NCBI GenBank assembly: GCA_020635275.1 | Contig: JACKAA010000001.1 | Coordinates: 496,001-560,000, forward strand | Direction of reading: 5' to 3' | Source of the DNA: Ignavibacteriales bacterium | GTDB lineage: Bacteria > Bacteroidota > Ignavibacteria > Ignavibacteriales > Melioribacteraceae | Length of the DNA stretch: 64,000 nt | Shown: in pieces, positions 27,589-35,721 of the stretch | Layout: each line of letters opens with the position of its first letter | Position numbering within the stretch: position 1 is the first letter of the stretch | Translations under genes and position numbers: made by a program | Notes under the pieces: model-generated | What the model saw: only the letters and a program-made list of their open reading frames with translations | Told to the model about the DNA's origin: nothing | Database searches by the model: none

Positions 27589-27764
27589 TATACTTTCCTT
27601 GTTTTCAAAAACACCAAACGTAAATATAAGCAATTATAGTATTATGCCAATCTAACTATCCAAAATTAATTTCCGATTTTAATTGGAGTTTATTCAATAA
27701 TTTTGTTAGTTAGCGCAATAGATTAGGATATTTGTTAAGCATAGAAAAAATTTAAGGACCTATT

Positions 27765-28376
27765 ATGGAATACTATGAACTTCACCCGGATAATCCGCAA
27801 AAAAGATATATATCCAAAGCTGTTGAAACTCTAAAAGAAGGCGGCGTTATAATTTATCCTACTGATACAGTTTATGGTTTAGGATGCGATATTTTTAATA
27901 AGGAAGCAGTTGAGCGAATTTATATGATTAAAAATGAGACGGATACAAAACTTTTCAGCTTTCTTTGCTCGGATTTAAAAGATATCTCAAAATATGCCAA
28001 GGTTTCTGATTTTGCTTATAAATCAATGAGAAAACTTTTACCCGGACCTTATACATTTGTATTACCTGCTGCCAAAGAAGTACCAAAAAAATTGTGGACA
28101 AAGAGAAAAACTGTTGGTATTAGAGTCCCAAACAACGAAATTGCTAGAACTTTAGCATTTGAATTAGGTAATCCTATTGTAAGTACAAGTGCAACAACTA
28201 GAAAAGGTGAGACTTTGTTTGATCCTTTAGAAATTAGAACTGTATTTAATAATAGTGTCGACTTAATGCTTTCAATGGGAGCGCTAACCGGAGTACCTTC
28301 GAGCATTGTTGATTTAAGCGGCGATGAAATTGAAATTATTAGAGAAGGTTCAGGAGATTTATCATTATTTTATTAA
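27765..28376 (+). CDS. YciO-like member of the Sua5/YrdC family
   Basis: The N-terminus (GGVIIYPTDTVYGLGCDIF) is the Sua5/YrdC nucleotide-binding signature of threonylcarbamoyl-AMP synthases, which act in tRNA t6A formation. Details place it closer to E. coli YciO: KLFSFLCSDLKDISKYA, LLPGPYTFVLPAAKEVP and RKTVGIRVPNN. Residues 185-203 carry the family end PSSIVDLSGDEIEIIREGSG. YciO has weaker or uncertain TsaC activity, so a role in t6A synthesis is possible but not assured. Length 203. It is a single gene, divergent from queC. Confidence 0.88.
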   Translation: MEYYELHPDNPQKRYISKAVETLKEGGVIIYPTDTVYGLGCDIFNKEAVERIYMIKNETDTKLFSFLCSDLKDISKYAKVSDFAYKSMRKLLPGPYTFVLPAAKEVPKKLWTKRKTVGIRVPNNEIARTLAFELGNPIVSTSATTRKGETLFDPLEIRTVFNNSVDLMLSMGALTGVPSSIVDLSGDEIEIIREGSGDLSLFY

Positions 28377-28417
28377 TTTTTTAAACTATCTCTCCATCAT
28401 TTGTTACTTATTTAATA

Positions 28418-29194
28418 TTATTTTTCTTCTCTATGGAATACCAACGCACTTGCTTGCTGAGTAGGCATCATAATAATTTCTGCAATATTTGCATGCGGTG
28501 GTCTGGTTGCACAAAATAAAACTGCTTCTGCAACATCTTCCGCAATTAAAGGAATAATTCCTTTATACATACTTTTGGCTCGCTCTTTATCACCGGAAAA
28601 ACGTACGTTGCTAAAATTTGTTTCAACAGCTCCCGGATCAACAGTGCTGACTCGTATATTCTTATCAACCACATCCATTCTAAGTCCTTTAGTTATTGCA
28701 TCAACGGCATGTTTTGTTGCACAATAAACGTGACCTTTGGGATAAGCCTCATGTCCAGCAGTTGAACCAATATTTATTACATGTCCATTTTTTCTTTCAA
28801 CCATTCCGGGCACAATTGCTCTGGTAACATATAATAATCCTTTAACATTTGTATCAATCATTTCTTCCCAATTTTCAATATCATCTTCATATAATTTATT
28901 CATACCTTTAGCTAAACCGGCATTATTTATCAGAATATCAATATTTTTCCATTTTTCGGGCAAAGAATTTACAGCCCATTCTACTTCTTTTTGATTTCTT
29001 ACATCAATTTTAAGAGCATAGGTTTTCACATTATATTTAGCTTTAATATCTTCTTCAATTTTTTCAATTAAATTGGTTCTTCTAGCACTTAAAATAAGAT
29101 TTGATCCCTGCTCAGCTAAAGCATAGGCACAAGCTTTACCAATGCCGGAAGTTGCACCTGTAATAAACGCAATTTTACCTTCTAATTTTTTCAT
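28418..29194 (-). CDS. Short-chain dehydrogenase/reductase (YdfG-like)
   Basis: NAD(P)-dependent oxidoreductase with a Rossmann fold. The cofactor glycine motif TGATSGIGKA is at residues 13-22, with an Arg-rich SARRTN after strand two that favours NADP. NNAG (about 90), the catalytic Ser in NIGSTAGHEA and the YCATKHAV Tyr/Lys pair are present. The C-terminal VSTVDPGAVETNFS and following region resemble YdfG-type 3-hydroxy acid/serine dehydrogenases. Length 258 is normal. Substrate is not determinable. It is convergent with the YciO-like gene. Confidence 0.92.
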   Translation of the reverse strand: MKKLEGKIAFITGATSGIGKACAYALAEQGSNLILSARRTNLIEKIEEDIKAKYNVKTYALKIDVRNQKEVEWAVNSLPEKWKNIDILINNAGLAKGMNKLYEDDIENWEEMIDTNVKGLLYVTRAIVPGMVERKNGHVINIGSTAGHEAYPKGHVYCATKHAVDAITKGLRMDVVDKNIRVSTVDPGAVETNFSNVRFSGDKERAKSMYKGIIPLIAEDVAEAVLFCATRPPHANIAEIIMMPTQQASALVFHREEK

Positions 29195-29341
29195 AGAGCT
29201 TCCTTACAATAAATTATAATTATTATAAAAATATCAATTTAACAGAATAGTTTAAACTAATTGGAATTCAAAAATTTTGAAGAGTTATGTGAGTGTAATA
29301 AATTTTAATTATTTCTAAAATGATGAAAATTAATTTTGATA

Positions 29342-29740
29342 CTATTTGCTTTCCTCAAAATATTCTTTCATTGGCTTAAAATAATGATCTTTCCAGCCTT
29401 TCCTATAATATTTGCCGGAATCTTTTGGCAAATTGGTATGAACAATTGAAACTTTTGTTCCCTTATTCACTTTTTCAAAAAGTATTTCAAGATTTGAATC
29501 ATTGTCTTCATCATTAAAATCAGTTGTCCGCCATGACTGAACTATTCTTTTGTTCATATGCAGCAATTCATTTTGACCGCTGATATAACCATCTCCGGCT
29601 GAAAATTTACTGCCGACTTTTTTTTCTATTTCTGCTTTGGTATTGGTAAATGCTGAATGTTCTTTGCTATCAAGCCATGCATTATAAACAACTTTGGGTT
29701 CAACTTGTAATGTAACGGAAAGTTTAATTGAATCTAACAT
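29342..29740 (-). CDS. SRPBCC / AHSA1-like protein
   Basis: The 132-residue protein has the START/Bet v1-like pattern of the AHSA1 family: an opening strand LDSIKLSVTLQVEPKVVYNAW, KVGSKFSAGDGYISGQ, RIVQSWRTTDF and GTKVSIVHTNLPKDSGKYYRKGW with a closing C-terminal helix. These proteins form a hydrophobic cavity; functions are diverse and usually unknown. AAGGAA lies before the ATG. It is a single gene, divergent from the DUF4139 gene. Confidence 0.85.
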   Translation of the reverse strand: MLDSIKLSVTLQVEPKVVYNAWLDSKEHSAFTNTKAEIEKKVGSKFSAGDGYISGQNELLHMNKRIVQSWRTTDFNDEDNDSNLEILFEKVNKGTKVSIVHTNLPKDSGKYYRKGWKDHYFKPMKEYFEESK

Positions 29741-29896
29741 GAAATTCCTTTTTTGATTACTAAAATCTCAATATTTTGTAGAAAGGATATTTAAAGATAC
29801 AAAAGTTTGAGGACAATTTTGAGCTTAATAAGGAACATTTGAACATTTGTTAAGTTAAAGATATTAGCAAATAACATGAATTATAAGGAGCCATAA

Positions 29897-31258
29897 ATGA
29901 AACATTTAGCATTATTTTTTTCTGCTTTAACATTGGCTGTACCATCAAAAGGAAATGGACAAGAAGTTAATCAAAAAGAGATTGCTGTTACGGTGTACAA
30001 CAATAATTTAGGTGTTGTAAAAGATACAAGAGAAATCAATTTAAAATCCGGCAATCAGCAAATAAGCATTACGGACGTAGCCCAACAAATTGATCCAACC
30101 AGCGTGCACATTAAACTTAACGGTGAAGTTATTGAACAAAATTACCAATATGATTTAGTGAGTTTAGATAAAATTCTACAAAAGTATATTGATAAAGATA
30201 TTAGTCTATTTAGTGAAAATAATGAATTAGTAGAAGGTAAATTATTATCATCTCTTGGCGGACAAGTGGTTCTTGAAAAGAAAGACGGCGGACTATTAAT
30301 GATTCCGAATGTTAGCAAATATAGATTTTCTGTTGGATCATTACCGGATGGTTTGATTACGAAACCCACTTTAGTTTGGCAGGTAATTTCACCAAAATCC
30401 GGCGATCAAGATGTAGAAATTTCTTATCAAACTCAGGGTATGAATTGGCACGCCGAATATGTGGCAGTATTAAATAAAGACGATTCAAAATTAGATTTAA
30501 ATTCTTGGGTAAGTATAGATAATAATTCAGGCACTACTTATAAGAATGCAAAATTAAAATTAGTAGCTGGTGATGTTAACAGAGTTCAGGATGATAGAAG
30601 ACTTTATAAAGGAAGAGGATTTAATGATATGGTAATGTCTGAGGCTGTTGCACCTCAATTTGAGGAAAAAGAATTTTTTGAATATCATATTTATAATTTG
30701 CAGCGACCAACAACTTTAGCACAAAATGAAACAAAGCAAATTTCACTTTTTGAATCGCATAATGTTGATGCAAATAAAAAATACTTCTACAGATCAAATG
30801 GATATAATACTCAAGGTAAAGTAAATGTAATTGTTGAATTTTCTAATAAAGAAGAGCAAAATCTTGGTGTTCCTATGCCAAAAGGTAAAGTAAGAGTTTA
30901 TAAATCTGATGGTGAATCTATTGAGTTTGTTGGTGAAGATTTAATAGATCATACACCAAAAAATGAAACTGTAAAATTAAAAATTGGTGATGCTTTTGAT
31001 ATAGTTGCTGAAGAAAGACAAGTTGAACATAAAAAAATAACTGATAGAGTTTATGAACAATCTTTTGAAGTAAAATTAACAAATAGAAAAAATGAAAAAA
31101 TTAATGTTGAAGTAGAAAGAAATCTGGGAGTTAATTGGGAAATTCTTAATAGCTCTCTTAAATATGAAAAGAAAAATGCTCAAACAATTTCATTTACAGT
31201 ACCGGTAGAAAAAGATAGTGAAGCAATTTTAATTTACAAAGTGAGATATGTGAATTAA
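29897..31258 (+). CDS. Exported DUF4139 domain protein
   Basis: Residues 1-20 form a signal-peptide-like segment (LALFFSALTLAVPSKGNGQ), with AAGGAG before the ATG. The mature protein has the DUF4139/mucoidy-inhibitor-like layout: an N-terminal beta domain (IAVTVYNNNLGVVKDTREINL), a middle WQVISPKSGDQDVEISYQT and the large beta-rich domain with MNWHAEYVAVLN and GKVRVYKSDGESIEFVGED. Members are exported or surface proteins with unknown function. Length 453 lies within the family range. The gene ends next to an AAACCTC repeat element. Confidence 0.88.
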   Translation: MKHLALFFSALTLAVPSKGNGQEVNQKEIAVTVYNNNLGVVKDTREINLKSGNQQISITDVAQQIDPTSVHIKLNGEVIEQNYQYDLVSLDKILQKYIDKDISLFSENNELVEGKLLSSLGGQVVLEKKDGGLLMIPNVSKYRFSVGSLPDGLITKPTLVWQVISPKSGDQDVEISYQTQGMNWHAEYVAVLNKDDSKLDLNSWVSIDNNSGTTYKNAKLKLVAGDVNRVQDDRRLYKGRGFNDMVMSEAVAPQFEEKEFFEYHIYNLQRPTTLAQNETKQISLFESHNVDANKKYFYRSNGYNTQGKVNVIVEFSNKEEQNLGVPMPKGKVRVYKSDGESIEFVGEDLIDHTPKNETVKLKIGDAFDIVAEERQVEHKKITDRVYEQSFEVKLTNRKNEKINVEVERNLGVNWEILNSSLKYEKKNAQTISFTVPVEKDSEAILIYKVRYVN

Positions 31259-31276
31259 CATTTAATTAAAAAAGAT

Positions 31277-31339
31277 AAACCTCCGAGGTTTTAACTTACC
31301 TGCCCTGCCATTTTTTATTCAGAAAACCTTGGAGGTTTT
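31277..31339. repeat. Inverted AAACCTCC(G/A)AGGTTTT repeat pair
   Basis: A 16-base palindromic unit at 31277-31292 and its near-identical inverse at 31323-31338 (15 of 16 positions) enclose a 30-base spacer. Each unit is itself a palindrome. The pair lies between the convergent DUF4139 gene and the next gene, so it may also act as a two-way terminator. The style matches dispersed intergenic repeats found in Bacteroidota-group genomes. Confidence 0.75.
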
Positions 31340-31374
31340 AAAAAATGAAATTTATGCATGTTCGTTCTGTAAAG

Positions 31375-31875
31375 CTAGAACCTTATAAAAAATTCAAAAC
31401 CAATACTTGGTAAAATAGAAACAGATACTCCCCCTCCGTCTGGTTCTCTTGGACTATCTTTATCGTTGTTTGTTAAAGGAAACAATATTCCAGCACTAAG
31501 ATTAATGCCAGCATTTTTTGAAATATTAATATCACGACCTATTTTTGTCTTAAAGAAATGAGTTATTGAATTTCTATTTGATGCTTTATTTTGAACACTA
31601 TTTATTCCAAATAGCATAAACCAACACTTAAGGTTTGTAAATTGTGATGTGTCTCCAAAGTGAAATCGAAAATCTCCGGAGTAAGAATAAAGTTCTGAGT
31701 TTGGCCATGCTCCAACATTTACTCCTAATTGAACTTGGTCTATTTGATAGCGAGTTCCAACATTAAAGAACTCTACAAATCCAAGGCCTAAAGAAATAGT
31801 AAATTTTTCTTGAGAATATACTTGCATATATAAGAATAAAAATACTATAAACATATATTTCGAATATCTGTACAT
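31375..31875 (-). CDS. Exported protein, probable small outer-membrane beta-barrel
   Basis: Not recognised. The ATG at 31875 is preferred over an upstream TTG because the product then starts with a clean signal peptide ending VYSQ. The mature part alternates hydrophobic and polar residues in strand-like blocks (FTISLGLGFVEFFNV, QVQLGVNVGAWP, INLSAGILFPL, VSILPSIGFEFFIRF) and ends in Phe, the usual C-terminal residue of outer-membrane barrels. Length is 166 residues. Another exported protein gene follows upstream on the same strand. Confidence 0.65.
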   Translation of the reverse strand: MYRYSKYMFIVFLFLYMQVYSQEKFTISLGLGFVEFFNVGTRYQIDQVQLGVNVGAWPNSELYSYSGDFRFHFGDTSQFTNLKCWFMLFGINSVQNKASNRNSITHFFKTKIGRDINISKNAGINLSAGILFPLTNNDKDSPREPDGGGVSVSILPSIGFEFFIRF

Positions 31876-32002
31876 TTTTATTCTAATTGTTTGCAAGTTT
31901 TTTTAATATTTACAAATTAAACCTAAAGCCAACTTTAAACAAATGAGCATTTAATTTTGCATATTCTTCAAAAATTGAATTATTATTGTTAAAATAAATT
32001 AG

Positions 32003-32635
32003 CTAAAATATAAAATTTATTATTTCTACATTAAAAGTTTTAGAATAATCTAGTACATCTTTTTGAGAATATATTTTGGGAATAATATTTTCATCACTAT
32101 TGATCGGCCAATCGCAAATATAATTTGAATATAGCATTGAAAAAATGGTTGGCAGTGCTAGAATCATTGTAAAACCTAGTTCGTTTGAAGAATTTTGTTC
32201 CCATAATGCTGCATACAAAAATAGTCCAATTCCTCCTCCTAACGCAGAATAACCTAATGTTTTTAAAAATGAAATATTTTTATTTTCTATACTAGCAACC
32301 AAAGAAACTCCCCCAGCTGAACCAAAAACATATAACAATAATGATGATATCATTAAGTTTCTTTTACCATCATTATGACTATAACTATTTTTCAATACGC
32401 TATTATAAGTTAAAGATGCTAATCCAAATCCAAAACCATAGCCAGCTAAACCTTGTAACATAAAATTTGTGGTTGAATATTTTTGTTCGTTTACTATTGC
32501 TGTTAAAGATGTATCCTTTTGAAAATCAAAATTATTATTTAATGAAAGTTTATTTTGCTCTGCTTGCGCAATTAGTGAAGATGTAGTTAAAATCATAACA
32601 AAAACAAAAAATGAAGAAAATATTTTTTTCAGCAT
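32003..32635 (-). CDS. Exported or membrane protein of unknown function (210 aa)
   Basis: Not recognised. The ATG at 32635 is preferred over one ten codons upstream: the product then begins with a basic start and a signal peptide ending LIAQ, with GGA in a suitable place. The mature part has several Gly-rich hydrophobic stretches (LQGLAGYGFGFGLASL, LLLYVFGSAGGVSLVASI, LGYSALGGGIGLFLYAAL, LGFTMILALPTIFSMLYS) that look like membrane helices or glycine-zipper segments. No catalytic motif is visible. It is a single gene or loosely linked to the gene at 31375. Confidence 0.6.
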   Translation of the reverse strand: MLKKIFSSFFVFVMILTTSSLIAQAEQNKLSLNNNFDFQKDTSLTAIVNEQKYSTTNFMLQGLAGYGFGFGLASLTYNSVLKNSYSHNDGKRNLMISSLLLYVFGSAGGVSLVASIENKNISFLKTLGYSALGGGIGLFLYAALWEQNSSNELGFTMILALPTIFSMLYSNYICDWPINSDENIIPKIYSQKDVLDYSKTFNVEIINFIF

Positions 32636-32828
32636 TTTCACATCCAAGTTTTGTGTTAATAGCATATTTGGATATTAATGTAAAAAAAAATGAATATGTG
32701 TCAAGTATTGTTTTTTAAAGTTAAAATTATTTTAGTAAAAATACCCAAATAAAAAACTAATAATATTTTTAATAATGTACTTTTTATCTTGTTTTAAGGT
32801 AAGTTTAAAATCAGAATTGAAATAAAAA

Positions 32829-33089
32829 TTATTTTTCTTCAGGTTCCCCAGTTTCATCTTCCTGCATTTTTTTACCCGATTGCTCTTCGTTTAAATGCTC
32901 TATTGCTTCTCTTCTTTCTAAGGGTTGGAATTCGTGTGTAGCTCCATATATAGTTGTTGTAGGTGGAAGTATTTTCTTACTTTTCAATCTTAAATTAGGA
33001 TTTGAGATATATAGGATTATTCCAGCAACAGATAAAATTATAATTCCCCAAACTAAAACAGCGGCCCATTGATCAGGTGTTAATTCCAT
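32829..33089 (-). CDS. Small single-pass membrane protein of unknown function (86 aa)
   Basis: One membrane segment (about residues 8-27, AAVLVWGIIILSVAGIILYI) is followed by a basic stretch and an acidic C-terminal tail (KKMQEDETGEPEEK), giving an N-out/C-in topology. Its ATG directly follows the stop of the upstream tRNA-editing-domain gene with no gap, and AAGGAA lies before it, so they are coupled. No known family was recognised. It is the last gene of the DUF819, M23, editing-domain operon. Confidence 0.75.
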   Translation of the reverse strand: MELTPDQWAAVLVWGIIILSVAGIILYISNPNLRLKSKKILPPTTTIYGATHEFQPLERREAIEHLNEEQSGKKMQEDETGEPEEK

Positions 33090-33500
33090 TTAAAATTCCT
33101 TAAAAATTCTTGCTAAAGGCTTACCCGGTGCATGCATTTCAATATTAAGAAAATACCCAAATGGAGTTTGCGAAGTTTCATATTCAGAACTTTTTAATCT
33201 CTCTTCTACATTGTTAAAAATCTGTAAAGTAAATTCTGGATTAGCACTGCTGTTTGATAAATGATTAAATGAATGTAAAACAATTTTATTTGTTTCGTTC
33301 TTTCTGGCTGCCCATTTTAAATTTTTAACAAGTTTAGTTTCAACATAATTTTGATTTTCTTCATCTTTTTCTTCAACATGAATAAATCCAATTACTGCAT
33401 TCTCAATTGAATTTTTTATCTCAATTTCTTCAGCCGATTCAAGACCTTTTTTGTTTGTCTCAAAAGCAAATTTATCAACGTAGAAAATTAATAATTTCAT
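33090..33500 (-). CDS. Free-standing archaeal-type threonyl-tRNA synthetase editing domain
   Basis: The whole 136-residue protein lines up by eye with the N-terminal editing domain of archaeal threonyl-tRNA synthetase (Pfam tRNA-Thr_ED, DTD-like fold), which removes serine from Ser-tRNA-Thr. Matching blocks are MKLLIFYVDKFAFE at the start, AVIGFIHVEEKDEEN, the KIVLHSFNHLSN block (archaeal VYPWAHLS) and the end TPFGYFLNIEMHAPGKPLAR (archaeal APFGW...KGHPLAE). No synthetase catalytic or anticodon domain is attached. A functional lysine I recall shortly after PFG in archaeal proteins seems not conserved. It lies between an M23 peptidase gene (six-base gap) and a small membrane protein. Confidence 0.82.
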   Translation of the reverse strand: MKLLIFYVDKFAFETNKKGLESAEEIEIKNSIENAVIGFIHVEEKDEENQNYVETKLVKNLKWAARKNETNKIVLHSFNHLSNSSANPEFTLQIFNNVEERLKSSEYETSQTPFGYFLNIEMHAPGKPLARIFKEF

Positions 33501-33506
33501 TTTTCC

Positions 33507-34313
33507 CTAATTATTAAATATGAACACAGAATTTGGATCTACTCTTTTATTGAACCATTGAACTCCCCAATGCAAATGCGGACCGGTTGATCTGCCGGTT
33601 GTGCCGACCTCTCCAATGATTTCGCCCTTTTTAACTTTTTGTCCTTCTTTAACCAAACTTTTGCTCAAATGAAGATAAAATGAATTCAATCCATGCCCAT
33701 GATCAAGAAGAATATAATTACCTGAATAATAAAAATTATCTGCAGAAAGTCTTACCACACCATCTGTCATTGCTTTTACCGGAGTTCCTCTTGGGACTGC
33801 AATATCTAAACCATTATGAGCATTTTTAGGCACACCATTTAATATTCTCTGACTTCCAAACACTCCGGATATTCTTCCATGATTTATTGGTTTTACAAAC
33901 CCCGATGTAAATAAACTAGTTTTTTCATCACCTATTTTTTCTCTGGCTTTTTTAGAAATCTCCCTTTCTTTAGCAATTCTGTCTAATTCAGTTTTGGGAG
34001 GAGTAACATATTTTTGCTCCATTCTATTAATTCGTTGAATATTATATTCAGTCGTTTCCGGCTTAATTTTTCTAACAATAGTTTTATTTTCTAATTTAAT
34101 TTGGAGCAAATGAGTCGATGTATCATCTCTATCAAAACCAAAAACAAAGTTGCCTTTTTTATCAAAATCAATATTTAATGAATCCAGCATAATTTCTTTG
34201 ACATTATCTGCTTTCCCAAAAATTAAATTTCCTTGGGCAAATTTGCCTTTAAAATTAACTGATTGAGAAAACATTAAATTTGAAAAGAGAAGAGCTAGAA
34301 GAAATATTTTCAT
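33507..34313 (-). CDS. Exported M23 family metallopeptidase
   Basis: Peptidoglycan hydrolase-type protein acting in the periplasm. Residues 1-17 form a signal peptide (IFLLALLFSNLMFSQS). A beta-rich N-terminal domain and a helical linker with Lys/Glu (about 95-135) lead to the LytM domain (about 145-265). Zn and catalytic features are intact: HNGLDIAVPRGTPV (H and D), and later GPHLHWGV (HxH), with FYLHLSK between. The LytM site is complete, so an active endopeptidase is expected. It is 13 bases after the DUF819 gene and six bases before the editing-domain gene. Confidence 0.93.
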   Translation of the reverse strand: MKIFLLALLFSNLMFSQSVNFKGKFAQGNLIFGKADNVKEIMLDSLNIDFDKKGNFVFGFDRDDTSTHLLQIKLENKTIVRKIKPETTEYNIQRINRMEQKYVTPPKTELDRIAKEREISKKAREKIGDEKTSLFTSGFVKPINHGRISGVFGSQRILNGVPKNAHNGLDIAVPRGTPVKAMTDGVVRLSADNFYYSGNYILLDHGHGLNSFYLHLSKSLVKEGQKVKKGEIIGEVGTTGRSTGPHLHWGVQWFNKRVDPNSVFIFNN

Positions 34314-34326
34314 ATCATTTACCTTT

Positions 34327-35562
34327 TTAAGAAACTATTGACATTAAAACTGCACAAAGCCAAGCTCCGTATGTGCCTAGCGCATAACCCAAAACTGCAA
34401 GTAATACGCCAACCGTAGCTAAATTTGGATGAATTGCAGCTGCAACAATTGGAGCAGAAGCGGCTCCGCCAATATTTGCCTGACTTCCAACTGCAATAAA
34501 AAAGTAAGGGGCCTTTATAATTTTTCCAACTATGATCAATAAAACTGCATGAAATGTAATCCAGATTGAAGTAATTAGAAGTAAATCAAAATTTTGAAAG
34601 AATCCAAATATGTCCATGTTCATACCAATTGTAGAAATAAGAATATACAAAAATAAACTTCCAAGTTTTGAGGCACCTTTGTTTTCATATTCTCTAAATC
34701 TTGTAAAACTTATTATTAGTCCGCCAGTTGTAGCAATTACAACCATCCAGAAAAAATCTGAAGTTAAGCTAAATTTTTCCAGCTCAGGAAAGTTATTGGC
34801 AAAAAATGGAGCAATAATATCTGCCAAAAAATGTGCTGCAGCAGTAACTCCAAATCCAATAGATAATAATTTAATAATATCAGCTAAATTAGAAAGCTGG
34901 AGTTGATTTGCTGAATTTCCCTCCAACCTTTTCTGAACAATTTCTAATGAAGAAGTATCGGCTTTTAAGAATTTATTTATTTTATCATTAATTCCGGCAC
35001 CATATAAAAGTATTGCAAACCAAATGCTGTATGTTAAAACGTCAATTGCAATAATTGCGGAGAAGATTGAATCAGAAACTTGAAAGACTTCTTTCATTGC
35101 AGTCTGATTTGCTCCTCCGCCAATCCAACTTCCTGCAATTGTTGAAAGACCTCTCCAAGTAGCTTCAGGTCCGGAATGAATAATTGTATTCGGTGAAATT
35201 AAGGAGACAATTAATATAGCAATTGGTCCGCCAATTATTACTCCTAAAGTTCCGGTTAATGTCATTGTAATCGCCTTTGGACCAAGTTTTAAAATCGATT
35301 TAAAATCAACACCAATTGTAAACAGCACCAAACTTGTGGGCAGAAGAAAACGAGATGCCACATAGTACAATTTGGATGTATCCGCTGATATAATTCCAAC
35401 TGAGTTTACAATTCCGGGAACAAAATAACACAATAATAGTGCTGGAATAAATTTGTAGAAATTTTGCCAAAAATTACTTTTACTGCTAGAAGTATGAAAA
35501 ATTAGTGCGAGTATAAAAAGAAGAATACCAAAGATTACAGCATCGTTTGTAATTGGGAACAT
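34327..35562 (-). CDS. DUF819 family membrane protein
   Basis: About ten membrane helices over 411 residues. The features of the DUF819 (YjcL-like) family are visible: RFLLPTSLVLFTIGVDFKSIL, the Gly/Pro-rich GTLGVIIGGPIAIL, the conserved GSWIGGGANQTAMKE and, near the end, GSQANIGGAASAPIVAAA. Repeated GGxAN-type motifs in two halves suggest an inverted-repeat transporter fold similar to anion/sodium symporters. Substrate unknown. It is the first gene of a four-gene operon with the M23 peptidase, the tRNA-editing domain and a small membrane protein. Confidence 0.88.
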   Translation of the reverse strand: MFPITNDAVIFGILLFILALIFHTSSSKSNFWQNFYKFIPALLLCYFVPGIVNSVGIISADTSKLYYVASRFLLPTSLVLFTIGVDFKSILKLGPKAITMTLTGTLGVIIGGPIAILIVSLISPNTIIHSGPEATWRGLSTIAGSWIGGGANQTAMKEVFQVSDSIFSAIIAIDVLTYSIWFAILLYGAGINDKINKFLKADTSSLEIVQKRLEGNSANQLQLSNLADIIKLLSIGFGVTAAAHFLADIIAPFFANNFPELEKFSLTSDFFWMVVIATTGGLIISFTRFREYENKGASKLGSLFLYILISTIGMNMDIFGFFQNFDLLLITSIWITFHAVLLIIVGKIIKAPYFFIAVGSQANIGGAASAPIVAAAIHPNLATVGVLLAVLGYALGTYGAWLCAVLMSIVS

Positions 35563-35721
35563 GTTTTTAAGATTTATGTTAACGAATTAAGAAAATTAAG
35601 CAAAATGGAAACTAAATTCATTGAATTAGATATTATTTAGTATATTCTTACTTTAATTAATTGATTCATTTAACGCATAATAATAACTTTACTGTAATAA
35701 TTTTAAAGATTTATTAAACAA

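Noticed and set aside
27589..27764. preQ1 riboswitch upstream of queC
   Set aside because: Neither the small preQ1-I hairpin with its A-rich tail nor a similar structure could be seen in the 176 bases before queC.
32636..32665. Upstream ATG of the exported protein ending at 32003
   Set aside because: It would put a polar ten-residue front before the signal peptide and lacks a ribosome site.
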